Shown: piece by piece, positions 34,394 to 43,148 of the stretch | Layout: each line of letters begins with the position of its first letter | Numbering within the stretch: position 1 is the stretch's first letter | Made by a program: the position numbers and the translations under genes | Notes under the pieces: generated by a model | Databases searched by the model: none | The model's input: the letters and a program-made list of their open reading frames with translations, nothing else | What the model was told of the DNA's origin: nothing | NCBI GenBank assembly: GCA_009392275.1 | Contig: VFGV01000022.1 | Location: 124,001 to 188,000 of the forward strand | Direction of reading: 5' to 3' | DNA length: 64,000 nucleotides | DNA from: SAR202 cluster bacterium | Lineage (GTDB): Bacteria; Chloroflexota; Dehalococcoidia; Lucifugimonadales; UBA2962

Positions 34394-34462
34394 TTTGCGA
34401 AAAAAAAGACTCCAGCAAATATCTTTGTAAAGGATGCCTAGCGTTGCTACGGCTATATACAA

Positions 34463-34491
34463 AATCTAGCTGACGGCATATGGATTGTCAA
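34463..34491 (-). promoter_or_regulatory. Promoter of the ctaC-ctaD-ctaE-ctaF operon
   Basis: Minus-strand TTGACA (34491-34486), a 17-nt spacer and TAGATT (34468-34463) form a near-consensus housekeeping promoter, about 70 nt before the ctaC ATG. The rest of the 194-nt gap up to ctaB holds nothing else recognisable. Confidence 0.6.
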
Positions 34492-34587
34492 GTATTTCAC
34501 AATCGAAATAAACTTCTGAATATGCGGTCTTCATGAGTATGATGATTTATTACAATATCTAACGCACGTTACAGTATCAACTACCTG

Positions 34588-35445
34588 CTATAACGTTACT
34601 GATGAATCGATCATAACTAGCACAAATAAAAGAGCTAGATATGCTAAAGAATATAAATATGCGGGTTTCGCTTGTAGTATACCTTCAGATTTATAAAGTT
34701 GAACGGCGTAATATAAATACCCAACCCCCAGGCATGCTGAACCAATGCCATAAATCCATCCCACCTCTCGTGTCACTAACATCATAAGTGTTAAAGCTAG
34801 TAGGAGAACGACATATAAAACGATTGCTTTCTTTGTTTCATCATCTCCTTTAACAACCGGCAACATCGGTATTCCTGCCTCAGCATAGTCTTCTTTAATC
34901 ATCAAAGCTAGGGCCCAGAAGTGCGGAGGTGTCCAAAAAAACACTATTGCAAACAGATACACAGCCCCCAAACCTATATCTCCAGTTACAGCAGCCCAAG
35001 CAATCATTGGAGGAAATGCACCAGCCGCACCGCCAATCACAATATTCTGAGGAGTGTTTCGCTTAAGTCCTATAGTGTAGATAAACACATATACCAAGGT
35101 CGCAGCTAAAGTGAGAATTGCGCTCAACCAAGTTGCAAATAATATCAATAAAACAAATGCAATAAGGTTTAGCGATATGCCAAAAATAAGTGCATTCCTG
35201 GGTAGTATACGATTTCCTGCTACAGGTCTCGCCTTGGTCCTAGTCATGACATTATCAATATCACGATCTAGAAACTGATTAATTGCATTAGCGCCTCCGG
35301 CAGCTAACGACCCGGCAAATAAAACCACCCAAGCAATCTGCCATTGCGGCAAACCTTTAGATGCTAAAAACAAGCCACCTAAAGCGGTAATAAGTAACAG
35401 GCTAATAATCTTAGGTTTGGTTAGTGCTACGTAATCTCTAATCAT
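34588..35445 (-). CDS. ctaB: Protoheme IX farnesyltransferase (heme O synthase)
   Basis: UbiA-family membrane prenyltransferase that adds the hydroxyethylfarnesyl tail to heme B. NAINQFLDRDIDNVMTRTKARPVA (about 53-76) holds the DxxxD metal motif, and YTIGLKRNTPQNIVIGGAAGA is typical. The 285 residues form about nine helices. It follows ctaA by 32 nt, and the two genes act in sequence. Confidence 0.95.
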   Translation of the reverse strand: MIRDYVALTKPKIISLLLITALGGLFLASKGLPQWQIAWVVLFAGSLAAGGANAINQFLDRDIDNVMTRTKARPVAGNRILPRNALIFGISLNLIAFVLLILFATWLSAILTLAATLVYVFIYTIGLKRNTPQNIVIGGAAGAFPPMIAWAAVTGDIGLGAVYLFAIVFFWTPPHFWALALMIKEDYAEAGIPMLPVVKGDDETKKAIVLYVVLLLALTLMMLVTREVGWIYGIGSACLGVGYLYYAVQLYKSEGILQAKPAYLYSLAYLALLFVLVMIDSSVTL

Positions 35446-35477
35446 ATTGTCGATACATACTTTGCATTATTAATTAC

Positions 35478-36479
35478 TTAAGAAGAAAACTCACCATATA
35501 TAGTTGAGGATTCTTCAACGCCTACTTCTACATCCGTAGTTGATTCTCTGGAGACAAATATTACGGCAAATAACACACATGCCACAAGCCAAACCAAACT
35601 TCCTCCCGATAGATGAATTGCTCTCCATCCCGGAGCAAAGCCTGTCCACACCAAAACAGCCCCGAGTAATACCTGAGCAACCATCAAAAGAAACAGAACA
35701 CTAGCGACTTTACCTGCACCAGTTATCCATTCTCTCATCCTCCAAATCCATGCGAATGCCAACAACATAATTACTCCGACTACAATGCCAATCAATCTAT
35801 GCCCCATATGAATTGAATACCTACTGTCACCTTGAGGGAAAAAGCTGCCATTACACAAAGGCCATGTTCCACATGCAGTTCCAGCATCGAGGCCAACCAT
35901 AAGTGAACCCGAAATGATCAAAAGAAACAGAGATAACATCATCCCGAACATATAAACTGTCCCACTTGCCATGGAGCCTTCAGCAGGAGTATTAATACCA
36001 TAGTTGTTGAAATTAAATGAACCAACTAACGTAAAAGCAAGACTTCCTATAACTGCCTCAGCAATTGCCAAATGAATCAACCTGAAGCCCCATCCTAATT
36101 CGCTAAAGACCGTAGCTGCTCCGAAACCGGCACCTGCAATAACAAAAACTAATGCAGCAGCTGCGGATTTGAAGATCCATGAGTCATTTCTATGTAGGCG
36201 CCATGCATAAATAAAAATCACCAATATAAGAATTATCAAAATAGCACCCGATACTCGATGAGCATATTCAAGGAAAACCTCAAGATTAAACACAGGGACT
36301 AATTGCCCATCACACAATGGCCAATCATCCCCACAAGCCATACCTGAATCAGTTACTCTTACGAATCCGCCTAAAGATATCTGGATAAAAGCGACTATTA
36401 AACCTAAAATAGTTAGGATACGAAAATTTAATTCGCCTTTATCGGCTGGTGGTTTTATTTGCGATAATGGTTTTTCCAA
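35478..36479 (-). CDS. ctaA: Heme A synthase
   Basis: COX15/CtaA membrane protein oxidising heme O to heme A, 333 residues and eight helices in two similar halves. Each half has a Cys pair in an extracytoplasmic loop (CGDDWPLC and CGTWPLC), and heme-ligand His residues are in YAHRVSGA, IHLAIAEA, HMGHRLIG and IHLSGGSL. It is first in the ctaA-ctaB minus-strand pair. Confidence 0.93.
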   Translation of the reverse strand: MEKPLSQIKPPADKGELNFRILTILGLIVAFIQISLGGFVRVTDSGMACGDDWPLCDGQLVPVFNLEVFLEYAHRVSGAILIILILVIFIYAWRLHRNDSWIFKSAAAALVFVIAGAGFGAATVFSELGWGFRLIHLAIAEAVIGSLAFTLVGSFNFNNYGINTPAEGSMASGTVYMFGMMLSLFLLIISGSLMVGLDAGTACGTWPLCNGSFFPQGDSRYSIHMGHRLIGIVVGVIMLLAFAWIWRMREWITGAGKVASVLFLLMVAQVLLGAVLVWTGFAPGWRAIHLSGGSLVWLVACVLFAVIFVSRESTTDVEVGVEESSTIYGEFSS

Positions 36480-36575
36480 TGTGACTTTTGTGCTCCATGA
36501 AATGCAAACATCTATTGCTCATAGTACATTCTACAGTTGATACTGGAAACAAGTTATAGCATGCGCCCAGATAAT

Positions 36576-36648
<73 letters not shown>

Positions 36649-36731
36649 CACAAAAGTAAATATACCAAAAGATCTGTGTGACTCTATTTTATCAGAGTGA
36701 AAACATTGTTTGTGAAAGTAAATAAAGAAAT

Positions 36732-37664
36732 ATGTATAAGGTTCTAGCATTAGCAGGGGGCGTTGGGGGAGCAAAATTAGTTCTAGGATTATCAAAAATC
36801 CTTAAACCTGAAGAGCTTTCAATAGTCGTAAACACAGCTGATGATGATGTATTTCACGGCCTACATGTATCTCCTGATGTCGACACGGTAATGTATGCTC
36901 TAGCGGGTTTAACCAATGAAACCACAGGATGGGGCATAAAAGGTGATACGTTCCGCACATTATCAGCGTTGAAAAAGCTGGGTGATGAAGATTGGTTCCA
37001 GCTTGGCGATCTAGACCTTGCAACACATATAAAGCGAACATCTCTATTGCACTCAGGTAAATCTTTAAGCCAGGCAACCGACCACTTAGCCAAAAAGCTA
37101 GGAATTTCGCATAGAGTGATACCTATGAGCGACGATCCTGTAAAAACAAAGGCGATAACTGAATCTGAAGAGCTAGATTTTCAAGATTATTTTGTAAGAA
37201 AAAAATGTGAACCAGCAATAACAGGAATCAGATTTGATGGAATTAATAATGCTAAACCTAGCGAAAAATTTATTGAAGCAATCTCTGAAGCAGAAACTAT
37301 AATAATTTGCCCCTCCAATCCCATTGTAAGTATTCCTCCTATTTTAGAGCTTTCCGGTATTACGGAATTGATTTCTAATTTCCATGGAAAGACCATTGCC
37401 GTAAGCCCCATCATTGGGAAAAAAGCACTTAAAGGCCCGGCTGGAAAAATGATGATGGAATTGAACGAAGATGTAAGTTCGCTAGGTGTTGCTAAGCGTT
37501 ACGTCGGAATATGTGATTTGTTTGTCATAGATAACACGGACATTAAAGAGGCTCCTGATATCGAAGAACTGGGTATTAATGTACATATCACATCAACGAT
37601 CATGAATTCCCAAAAAGATAAAATCACCTTGGCTAAAAACCTGTTGAGCTTAATAAGTAGTTAA
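36732..37664 (+). CDS. cofD: 2-phospho-L-lactate (or PEP) transferase CofD, F420 biosynthesis
   Basis: Transfers the phospholactyl/enolpyruvyl group from its GDP-activated form to the deazaflavin FO, giving (dehydro-)F420-0. The N-terminal ALAGGVGGAKLVLGLSKIL is the nucleotide/FO site, NTADDDVFHGLHVSPDVDT carries the metal-binding Asp residues, and CPSNPIVSIPPILE is also family-specific. The length of 310 is normal. cofC, the preceding pathway step, lies 17 nt downstream. FO synthase and CofE are not in the window. Confidence 0.95.
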   Translation: MYKVLALAGGVGGAKLVLGLSKILKPEELSIVVNTADDDVFHGLHVSPDVDTVMYALAGLTNETTGWGIKGDTFRTLSALKKLGDEDWFQLGDLDLATHIKRTSLLHSGKSLSQATDHLAKKLGISHRVIPMSDDPVKTKAITESEELDFQDYFVRKKCEPAITGIRFDGINNAKPSEKFIEAISEAETIIICPSNPIVSIPPILELSGITELISNFHGKTIAVSPIIGKKALKGPAGKMMMELNEDVSSLGVAKRYVGICDLFVIDNTDIKEAPDIEELGINVHITSTIMNSQKDKITLAKNLLSLISS

Positions 37665-37680
37665 CATCTAATGGATAACT

Positions 37681-38352
37681 ATGCCACATTCTAACAATCA
37701 CAAAACCCGAACGATTATACCTATGAAACCTCTTTCCGAAGCAAAAAGTCGATTAAAGGAAAACGTCGACGCAATGTCTAGGCAAGCAGCTATTTTAATG
37801 ATGTTAAACAAAGTGATAAATACTGTGAAACAATATGGAAAAACAGACTGCATCGTATTGGGAGGGGATGAGTTCATAAAAAAGTTAGCGAGTTTACATG
37901 ATGTGCATTGGTCTCCTGACCCCTATCCAAACACTGGACTAAACGATTGTTTATGGGAGACTATGTTAAAGTCACATAGGTCAGGTTCGGAGGCAACATT
38001 GTTCTTGCCAGGAGACCTGCCGTTAATTGAGAAAAGCGATATTGACGAGATATTCCGTGCCAGTAATTCTTTAAAGAAAACTGTAATTGCTAGAGCAGAT
38101 AAAGACGGTGGCACAAACGCTATACTCCAACCAGCCTGTCAAGCATTTAAGCCTATGTTGGGATATCAAAGTTTTTCAAAACACAAGAATCTATTTTTGA
38201 ATAATTCGATCCCATTATCAATCATTGACACTGCTGGCCTTAAGTTTGATTTAGACAACGATGCCGATTACAACTGGGCTGTCGAAAATGTGAATGAGTT
38301 TAAAAACCAAATTAAAGACTGGATGAAGTGGATCGTTAAAACATCCAATTAA
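37681..38352 (+). CDS. cofC: 2-phospho-L-lactate (or PEP) guanylyltransferase CofC
   Basis: Activates 2-phospholactate or PEP with GTP for CofD. TIIPMKPLSEAKSRL (about 11-25) is the nucleotidyltransferase start, DPYPNTGLNDCLWE and FLPGDLPLI follow, and the Asp of PGDLP binds metal. A Lys/Asp-rich DKDGGTNAI matches the substrate loop. The length of 223 is normal. The pair with cofD indicates the cell makes F420. Confidence 0.9.
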   Translation: MPHSNNHKTRTIIPMKPLSEAKSRLKENVDAMSRQAAILMMLNKVINTVKQYGKTDCIVLGGDEFIKKLASLHDVHWSPDPYPNTGLNDCLWETMLKSHRSGSEATLFLPGDLPLIEKSDIDEIFRASNSLKKTVIARADKDGGTNAILQPACQAFKPMLGYQSFSKHKNLFLNNSIPLSIIDTAGLKFDLDNDADYNWAVENVNEFKNQIKDWMKWIVKTSN

Positions 38353-38362
38353 ACTATCACAA

Positions 38363-38728
38363 TCACAATAAACGAATTTCCTCAAAAGCCACTTTCCCTT
38401 CATCAACAAGTCGCTTAACGCGTCGTTGCACACTAGTCATCTGGCTGGTTGAAACTTTAAACTCCATCAAAATAACCTTATCTTCTTCAAACTGTATCCC
38501 ATCAATAGGTGATCCAATAAATCTAAACTTCGCTGGGTCATAAGGGTAATTTAATGACCATGGCATAAATTGCTCTGTGATTTGACCGTACTTTGTGCTT
38601 TGGCTCTGTCGTTTGGATTTTAAATTTGCGATATCCCCTCGCAATCCAAAAATCTGCCGGATTGCCAATAAAAACAATAATGCCAAAAGTAAAACTATTA
38701 TGAAAAGTGAAATTGAGACTTGATCCAT
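38363..38728 (-). CDS. Membrane-anchored Endonuc_Holl-type nuclease (PD-(D/E)xK-like)
   Basis: 121-residue protein with one N-terminal membrane helix (about 6-26), a coiled segment, then the Endonuc_Holl (PF10107) core. The core motifs are YGQITEQFMPW, YPYDPAKFRFIGSPIDGIQF and VILMEFK. The Asp of SPIDG and the ExK of MEFK have the spacing of a PD-(D/E)xK nuclease site. The family is described as Holliday-junction-resolvase-related from sequence, and activity is largely untested. A membrane anchor on such a nuclease is unusual. It is divergent from htrA and converges on cofC. Confidence 0.75.
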   Translation of the reverse strand: MDQVSISLFIIVLLLALLFLLAIRQIFGLRGDIANLKSKRQSQSTKYGQITEQFMPWSLNYPYDPAKFRFIGSPIDGIQFEEDKVILMEFKVSTSQMTSVQRRVKRLVDEGKVAFEEIRLL

Positions 38729-38881
38729 TAGACTCCTCCAGTTACTTGTTGTCCGTTTCGAATAATGAAAAGTTTATAATAGAAGAATAGGATATCTAAC
38801 TTTACTAAACACCACTTTTTGAAATACATACGCGAACGGACTGATATCTTTGCTATAAACCTAATAAATGTTGTTTTAAAG

Positions 38882-40072
38882 ATGTTAAAAATAAACTTTA
38901 TGATAAAAAGACAGTTTAAAAGCAGAATAGCAAAACACCGCATTGAAAGATATTTTTTAAATAACCACAAAGGAAATATTGTTTTCCCAAGTAACTGGGT
39001 TATTGTATTAATTCTAATGGCTGGTATTGCTATAGGGGTAATAGCTTCAACTGGAGTGATAGCCTCTATCCGATTAAACAATCAAGACGATACCTTATAT
39101 AATGAACAACTAGTTGATTCCATTGTAAATCGATCCTCTGAAGCTGTAGTAGAAATAATTGTTAAAAGACCAAACACGTCTGCCGATAGTGGCACAGGTT
39201 TTATATTAGATAAACAAGGTCATATTGCAACTAATGAGCATGTTATCAATGGAGCTACTACAATTCAGGTAGCCCTTTCCGATGGCACTCTATTGTTTGC
39301 AGAGCAACTAGGGGTGAGTCAATCAGATGATCTTGCCCTCCTAGCAGTCAACCCGCAAGAAATATCACATATCGAACCCCTCAAACTCGCCAATTCTGAC
39401 TTAGTTAAAACTGGACAAATGACTTTGGCTATTGGCAATCCACTCGGCATGCGAAACTTTTTATCCGTCGGAGTTGTTGCTGGTATAGGGGATAGTCCTC
39501 CGATCTTAAGAGACACAAGGAGTGCTCCGGCATTACAAAGGCCAATACCAAACATGATATGGACAGACGCAACTTTGCTGCCGGGTAATTCTGGTGGCCC
39601 TTTACTAAACTCAAAAGGAGAAGTAATAGGAATCAATTCTGCTGTACACATAACATACCAGGGTGATCTTGGCATTGGATTTGCAATACCAAGCAACATA
39701 CTGGTAGAACTTCTGCCAAACCTAAAATCTGCAAATGTGATTTCTCGCCCATGGCTCGGGATATCTGGAATTACTTTGGATCAAGAGGCGATCGAGGAGA
39801 TGAATCTAGACATCTCTTCGGGAGTGTATATCTGGGACATTTACCCAGGTAGTCCAGCGGACACAAATTCACTGATCGCGGATTCCAAAGACGGAACTAT
39901 AGATGGAGATATAATTATTGGCTTAGATGATATCGAGGTTAATTCAGTATCCCAAATGGTTGATTATTTAAACTCACTTGAACCTGAAGATATGGTTAAA
40001 CTTACGGTACTTCGTGATACGAGATTGAAACAAATAGAAATTATTTTGGGATCCTGGCCACCCACAAAATAA
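38882..40072 (+). CDS. htrA: HtrA/DegP-like serine protease with PDZ domain
   Basis: Membrane-anchored trypsin-like protease acting outside the cytoplasmic membrane on damaged proteins. After one membrane helix (about residues 38-62), the triad is seen as His in ATNEHVI, Asp in SDDLALLAV and Ser in PGNSGGPLL. A single C-terminal PDZ domain (about 300-390) has WLGISG...GVYIWDIYPGSPAD. The start is unsure: ATG 38882 is used, and TTG 38819 or ATG 38900 are alternatives. All leave a basic cytoplasmic N-terminus. Confidence 0.92.
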   Translation: MLKINFMIKRQFKSRIAKHRIERYFLNNHKGNIVFPSNWVIVLILMAGIAIGVIASTGVIASIRLNNQDDTLYNEQLVDSIVNRSSEAVVEIIVKRPNTSADSGTGFILDKQGHIATNEHVINGATTIQVALSDGTLLFAEQLGVSQSDDLALLAVNPQEISHIEPLKLANSDLVKTGQMTLAIGNPLGMRNFLSVGVVAGIGDSPPILRDTRSAPALQRPIPNMIWTDATLLPGNSGGPLLNSKGEVIGINSAVHITYQGDLGIGFAIPSNILVELLPNLKSANVISRPWLGISGITLDQEAIEEMNLDISSGVYIWDIYPGSPADTNSLIADSKDGTIDGDIIIGLDDIEVNSVSQMVDYLNSLEPEDMVKLTVLRDTRLKQIEIILGSWPPTK

Positions 40073-40081
40073 CAACCGTGA

Positions 40082-40123
40082 AATTAAATAAACCAACAGG
40101 ATATCCTGTTGGTTTATTTAATT
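40082..40123. terminator. Bidirectional terminator: perfect 42-nt palindrome
   Basis: A 21-bp perfect inverted repeat centred on GGATATCC, with A-rich and T-rich outer arms. It lies between the ends of htrA (+) and the aminotransferase (-). In either direction the hairpin has a GC-containing upper stem and ends in a T-rich run, as expected for a factor-independent terminator serving both genes. Confidence 0.85.
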
Positions 40124-40143
40124 GGGCTATCTGATATAACTAT

Positions 40144-41505
40144 TTAAAATTCTTTCTCTAATTGCGTTATAACCTTTTTCGTTTGGTCTACAACAAAATC
40201 AATTTCCTCTTTAGTAATAGTTAATGGAGGAGAAAATGACATAATTTCATCCAGTCCTCTACCTAATAATGAATGTTCCTCCATCAGGTGCCCTACTCTG
40301 CTCTCGAACTTACCCCCGAATTTTTCAAACGTTTTCTTGTCCTTGGCAAACTCAACTGCTGCAATCAAGCCCATGCCACCTCTAACATCTGCCACAATCC
40401 TGTGATCACTTAATTCCTGCAATTTTTCATACAAGTACTTACCATTATCAGCTGAATTCTGAACAAGTTTCTCTCTTTCCATTATTTCAAGATTCTTCAA
40501 TCCTGCAGCACAAGATGGAGGGCTTCCCCCAAATGTTAGAAGATGTTTGAATGTCTGCGGGCCTTCACCTTCCATAACTTTTCCTATTTTGCTTGATGCA
40601 ATAGCTGCACCTATTGGTAGATATCCACTGGTTAAAGCTTTGGCTACAGTCATAATGTCTGGTTTAATGCCCCAGTTCTCAACCGCAAACATTTTTCCAG
40701 TCCTTCCAAAGCCGTTAATAACTTCATCACAAATCATCACTATGCCATACTTGTCACATATTTCCCTTATAGTGGGCCAGTACTCTGGATGTGGTATGTG
40801 AATACCTGAAGCAGCAGATATTGGTTCGCCAATAAAAGCCGCAACACTATCTGGCCCTTCATCTATAATTGCTTTTTCTAGATCGTAGGCATACTGCATA
40901 TCCCAATCTCCAGGCAAAGTACGGTATGTTAGTCCAGGATTAGAAATACGAATATTTCCAGGTACAAGAGGACCATAATCATTTGGCCTATTAACGTGGT
41001 TGAAACCTAACGACATACATAAATGTGTCGCGCCATGATAGGAGTTTTGGCGGGATATAACTTTCCAGCGCCCTCTCTCTCCAAGATTATATTGATATTT
41101 CTTTGCCATTTTGATTGCAGTTTCGACAGCCTCTGATCCACCTGACACAAAATAAACTCGACTTTCAGGGTCAGGAGTTAAACTAGCAACCTTCGAAGCT
41201 AACTTTACTGTCGCGGGAGCAACTGTACCACCAGGTGAGTAGCTGACATCTAACATCTGTTCATACACGGCATCAGCAATTTCTTTCCTTCCATGCCCAA
41301 TGTTCTTGAGCCACATACCAGCAATCAAATCAACATGACGCTCGCCGGTAGGGCCTTCAACCCAAATACCTTTTGAATGGGTTACCAACTTGATGCCAGT
41401 GTCATCTGACATATCACCTGTAGGCCGAGAGTGGGGCCAAAAATGCGTCTCACCCAGACCTTTCAACTCTTCAATTTGTTCACCTGTCAAAGGTTTTGCT
41501 ACCAT
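40144..41505 (-). CDS. Class III (omega) aminotransferase
   Basis: PLP-dependent aminotransferase of 453 residues. SGGSEAVETAIKMAKKYQ binds the cofactor phosphate, DEVINGFGRTG holds the PLP-ring Asp, and the Schiff-base Lys is in TVAKALTSGYLPIGA. Closest in type to beta-alanine/taurine/putrescine:pyruvate or glutamate transaminases. The amine substrate is not determinable. The next gene upstream on this strand is an acyl-CoA synthetase, 128 nt away and separated by a hairpin. Confidence 0.88.
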   Translation of the reverse strand: MVAKPLTGEQIEELKGLGETHFWPHSRPTGDMSDDTGIKLVTHSKGIWVEGPTGERHVDLIAGMWLKNIGHGRKEIADAVYEQMLDVSYSPGGTVAPATVKLASKVASLTPDPESRVYFVSGGSEAVETAIKMAKKYQYNLGERGRWKVISRQNSYHGATHLCMSLGFNHVNRPNDYGPLVPGNIRISNPGLTYRTLPGDWDMQYAYDLEKAIIDEGPDSVAAFIGEPISAASGIHIPHPEYWPTIREICDKYGIVMICDEVINGFGRTGKMFAVENWGIKPDIMTVAKALTSGYLPIGAAIASSKIGKVMEGEGPQTFKHLLTFGGSPPSCAAGLKNLEIMEREKLVQNSADNGKYLYEKLQELSDHRIVADVRGGMGLIAAVEFAKDKKTFEKFGGKFESRVGHLMEEHSLLGRGLDEIMSFSPPLTITKEEIDFVVDQTKKVITQLEKEF

Positions 41506-41596
41506 TTCTCACTCCTATCGTGTTTTGAACAACTTTTAAATATAAAATTTAAGTTTCGCTATCAAAATAATTGACAATTTACGGCATGTTAACACT

Positions 41597-41627
41597 AATC
41601 GATAATCTCTACTAGTGTAGATCGATT
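41597..41627 (-). terminator. Hairpin after the acyl-CoA synthetase gene (possible terminator)
   Basis: AATCGAT (41597-41603) and ATCGATT (41621-41627) are perfect inverted repeats, with CTAC/GTAG continuing the stem after a one-sided bulge. It begins 6 nt after the synthetase stop on the minus strand. There is no long T run, so termination is only possible. Confidence 0.35.
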
Positions 41628-41633
41628 TACAAA

Positions 41634-43118
41634 CTAATCCATAAACATTTCAGCAATGTTACGACGCTTTATCTTACCAGTAGCAGATTTTGGCAATTCA
41701 TCTAATACAAATATCCTGTCCGGCACCTTAAAGTGTGCTAATTTATTCAAGCAAAACTCGATGATAGACGACTCGGATGCTGGTTCAGACAACACGACTG
41801 CGGCATTAACACTTTCACCATATTTTTCATCTGGAAGAGAAAAACTTATTGCCTCTAAAACCGCAGAATGACTTGCAATAACTTGATCAACTTCAACTGG
41901 AGAAATCTTTTCTCCTCCTCGGTTTATTAACTCCTTAAGTCGACCTGTTAAAGTTAATACTTGATCTTCATTCAAAAATCCCTGATCTCCAGTTCGAAAC
42001 CACTCTCCCCAAAAAGCGGATTTGTTTGCGGAGACATTGTTAAAGTATCCACCCATAACATTTGGGCCTTTAACACATACTTCTCCAAGCTTAGAATGGC
42101 TTAAAGCTATGCCCGTTTCATCTCTTACAGAAATATCAACCCCAGTTGGCATGCCAACTGACCCAGGATTGCTTTTTGCAGGTGGCAAAAGATTAGATGA
42201 CATTTGATGTGCAGCCTCAGTCATACCATAAGCTTCCAATACAGGGCTTCCAAATCGATTTTCCACTGCTAACAAAAGCTGGCTCGACAGAGGAGATGAG
42301 CATGATCTTATAAATCGAAAACTCTGATAAGGGGCACTATCTAGGTCAGCTCTATCAAGCAATATCTTATGTATTGTTGGAACAGCTGAATACCAAGTTG
42401 CACTCGTATTCGATTGTATATTCCAAAATGTGCTTGCAGAAAACCGTTGAGATAAGACTAGGCAGCCGCCTGAAGCCAATGTTGACAAAGCTACTCCAAT
42501 TAATCCATGTACATGAAACAGTGGCATGACTAGTATTGATGTATCAGATTCGCCTAAATTATAAGTATCAATGATGTTTCCTAATGAAGCTAATAGGTTA
42601 CCGTGGGTTAAAGGAACACCTTTCGGTTGACTAGTGGTTCCGGATGTATGTAGAAACAGAGCTACTGCGTCATCAGGAACAGGGTCAGGGTCATGATTTC
42701 CTGTTAACTCACCTTTGAAATCAGTTAGGTTCAATCCAGATTTTGATATTCCAACCGTTATTACATGTAAGTTAATGTCCTTGGCTGCAGAAATACTTAC
42801 GCTAGTGTTGTCTTTCACAATCAAATAATCACTATTAGCATCTTCTATATAAAACATAAACTCGCTAACTGTATAACTGGGGTTTAACGGAGCTGCAATA
42901 GCACCGCATCTAGTTACAGACAAAAAGGACACAAGGAATTCAATGCTATTATCAATAACAATATTTACCACCTTTCCTGGCTTAACTCCATTGCTTGAAA
43001 GTTTTGATGCCATATCGTCAACCAAATCGAGAAGTTGTTTATAGCTGTAAAACTCTCCATCTGTTAGCTTTATTGCAACAGCATCATGGGGTTTATTTTG
43101 AAGTATTGATGTAAGCAT
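41634..43118 (-). CDS. AMP-dependent acyl-CoA synthetase/ligase
   Basis: Adenylate-forming enzyme of 494 residues. P-loop-like LHTSGTTSQPKGVPLTHGN, A5 motif EAYGMTEAAHQM, A7-A8 WFRTGDQGFLNEDQVLTLTGR and the catalytic Lys in SATGKIKRRN are all present. Similarity is with 4-coumarate/oxalate-CoA-ligase-like enzymes. The acid substrate is not clear. It is followed on the same strand by the aminotransferase and preceded by the quinone oxidoreductase (30-nt gap). Confidence 0.88.
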   Translation of the reverse strand: MLTSILQNKPHDAVAIKLTDGEFYSYKQLLDLVDDMASKLSSNGVKPGKVVNIVIDNSIEFLVSFLSVTRCGAIAAPLNPSYTVSEFMFYIEDANSDYLIVKDNTSVSISAAKDINLHVITVGISKSGLNLTDFKGELTGNHDPDPVPDDAVALFLHTSGTTSQPKGVPLTHGNLLASLGNIIDTYNLGESDTSILVMPLFHVHGLIGVALSTLASGGCLVLSQRFSASTFWNIQSNTSATWYSAVPTIHKILLDRADLDSAPYQSFRFIRSCSSPLSSQLLLAVENRFGSPVLEAYGMTEAAHQMSSNLLPPAKSNPGSVGMPTGVDISVRDETGIALSHSKLGEVCVKGPNVMGGYFNNVSANKSAFWGEWFRTGDQGFLNEDQVLTLTGRLKELINRGGEKISPVEVDQVIASHSAVLEAISFSLPDEKYGESVNAAVVLSEPASESSIIEFCLNKLAHFKVPDRIFVLDELPKSATGKIKRRNIAEMFMD

Positions 43119-43148
43119 AAAATTAAAATATTAAACTAATAAAGTAAG

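Noticed and set aside
34394-34462. Longer start for cytochrome oxidase subunit II
   Set aside because: It would begin at or before the predicted transcription start and would bury the lipoprotein signal peptide that begins at ATG 34393.
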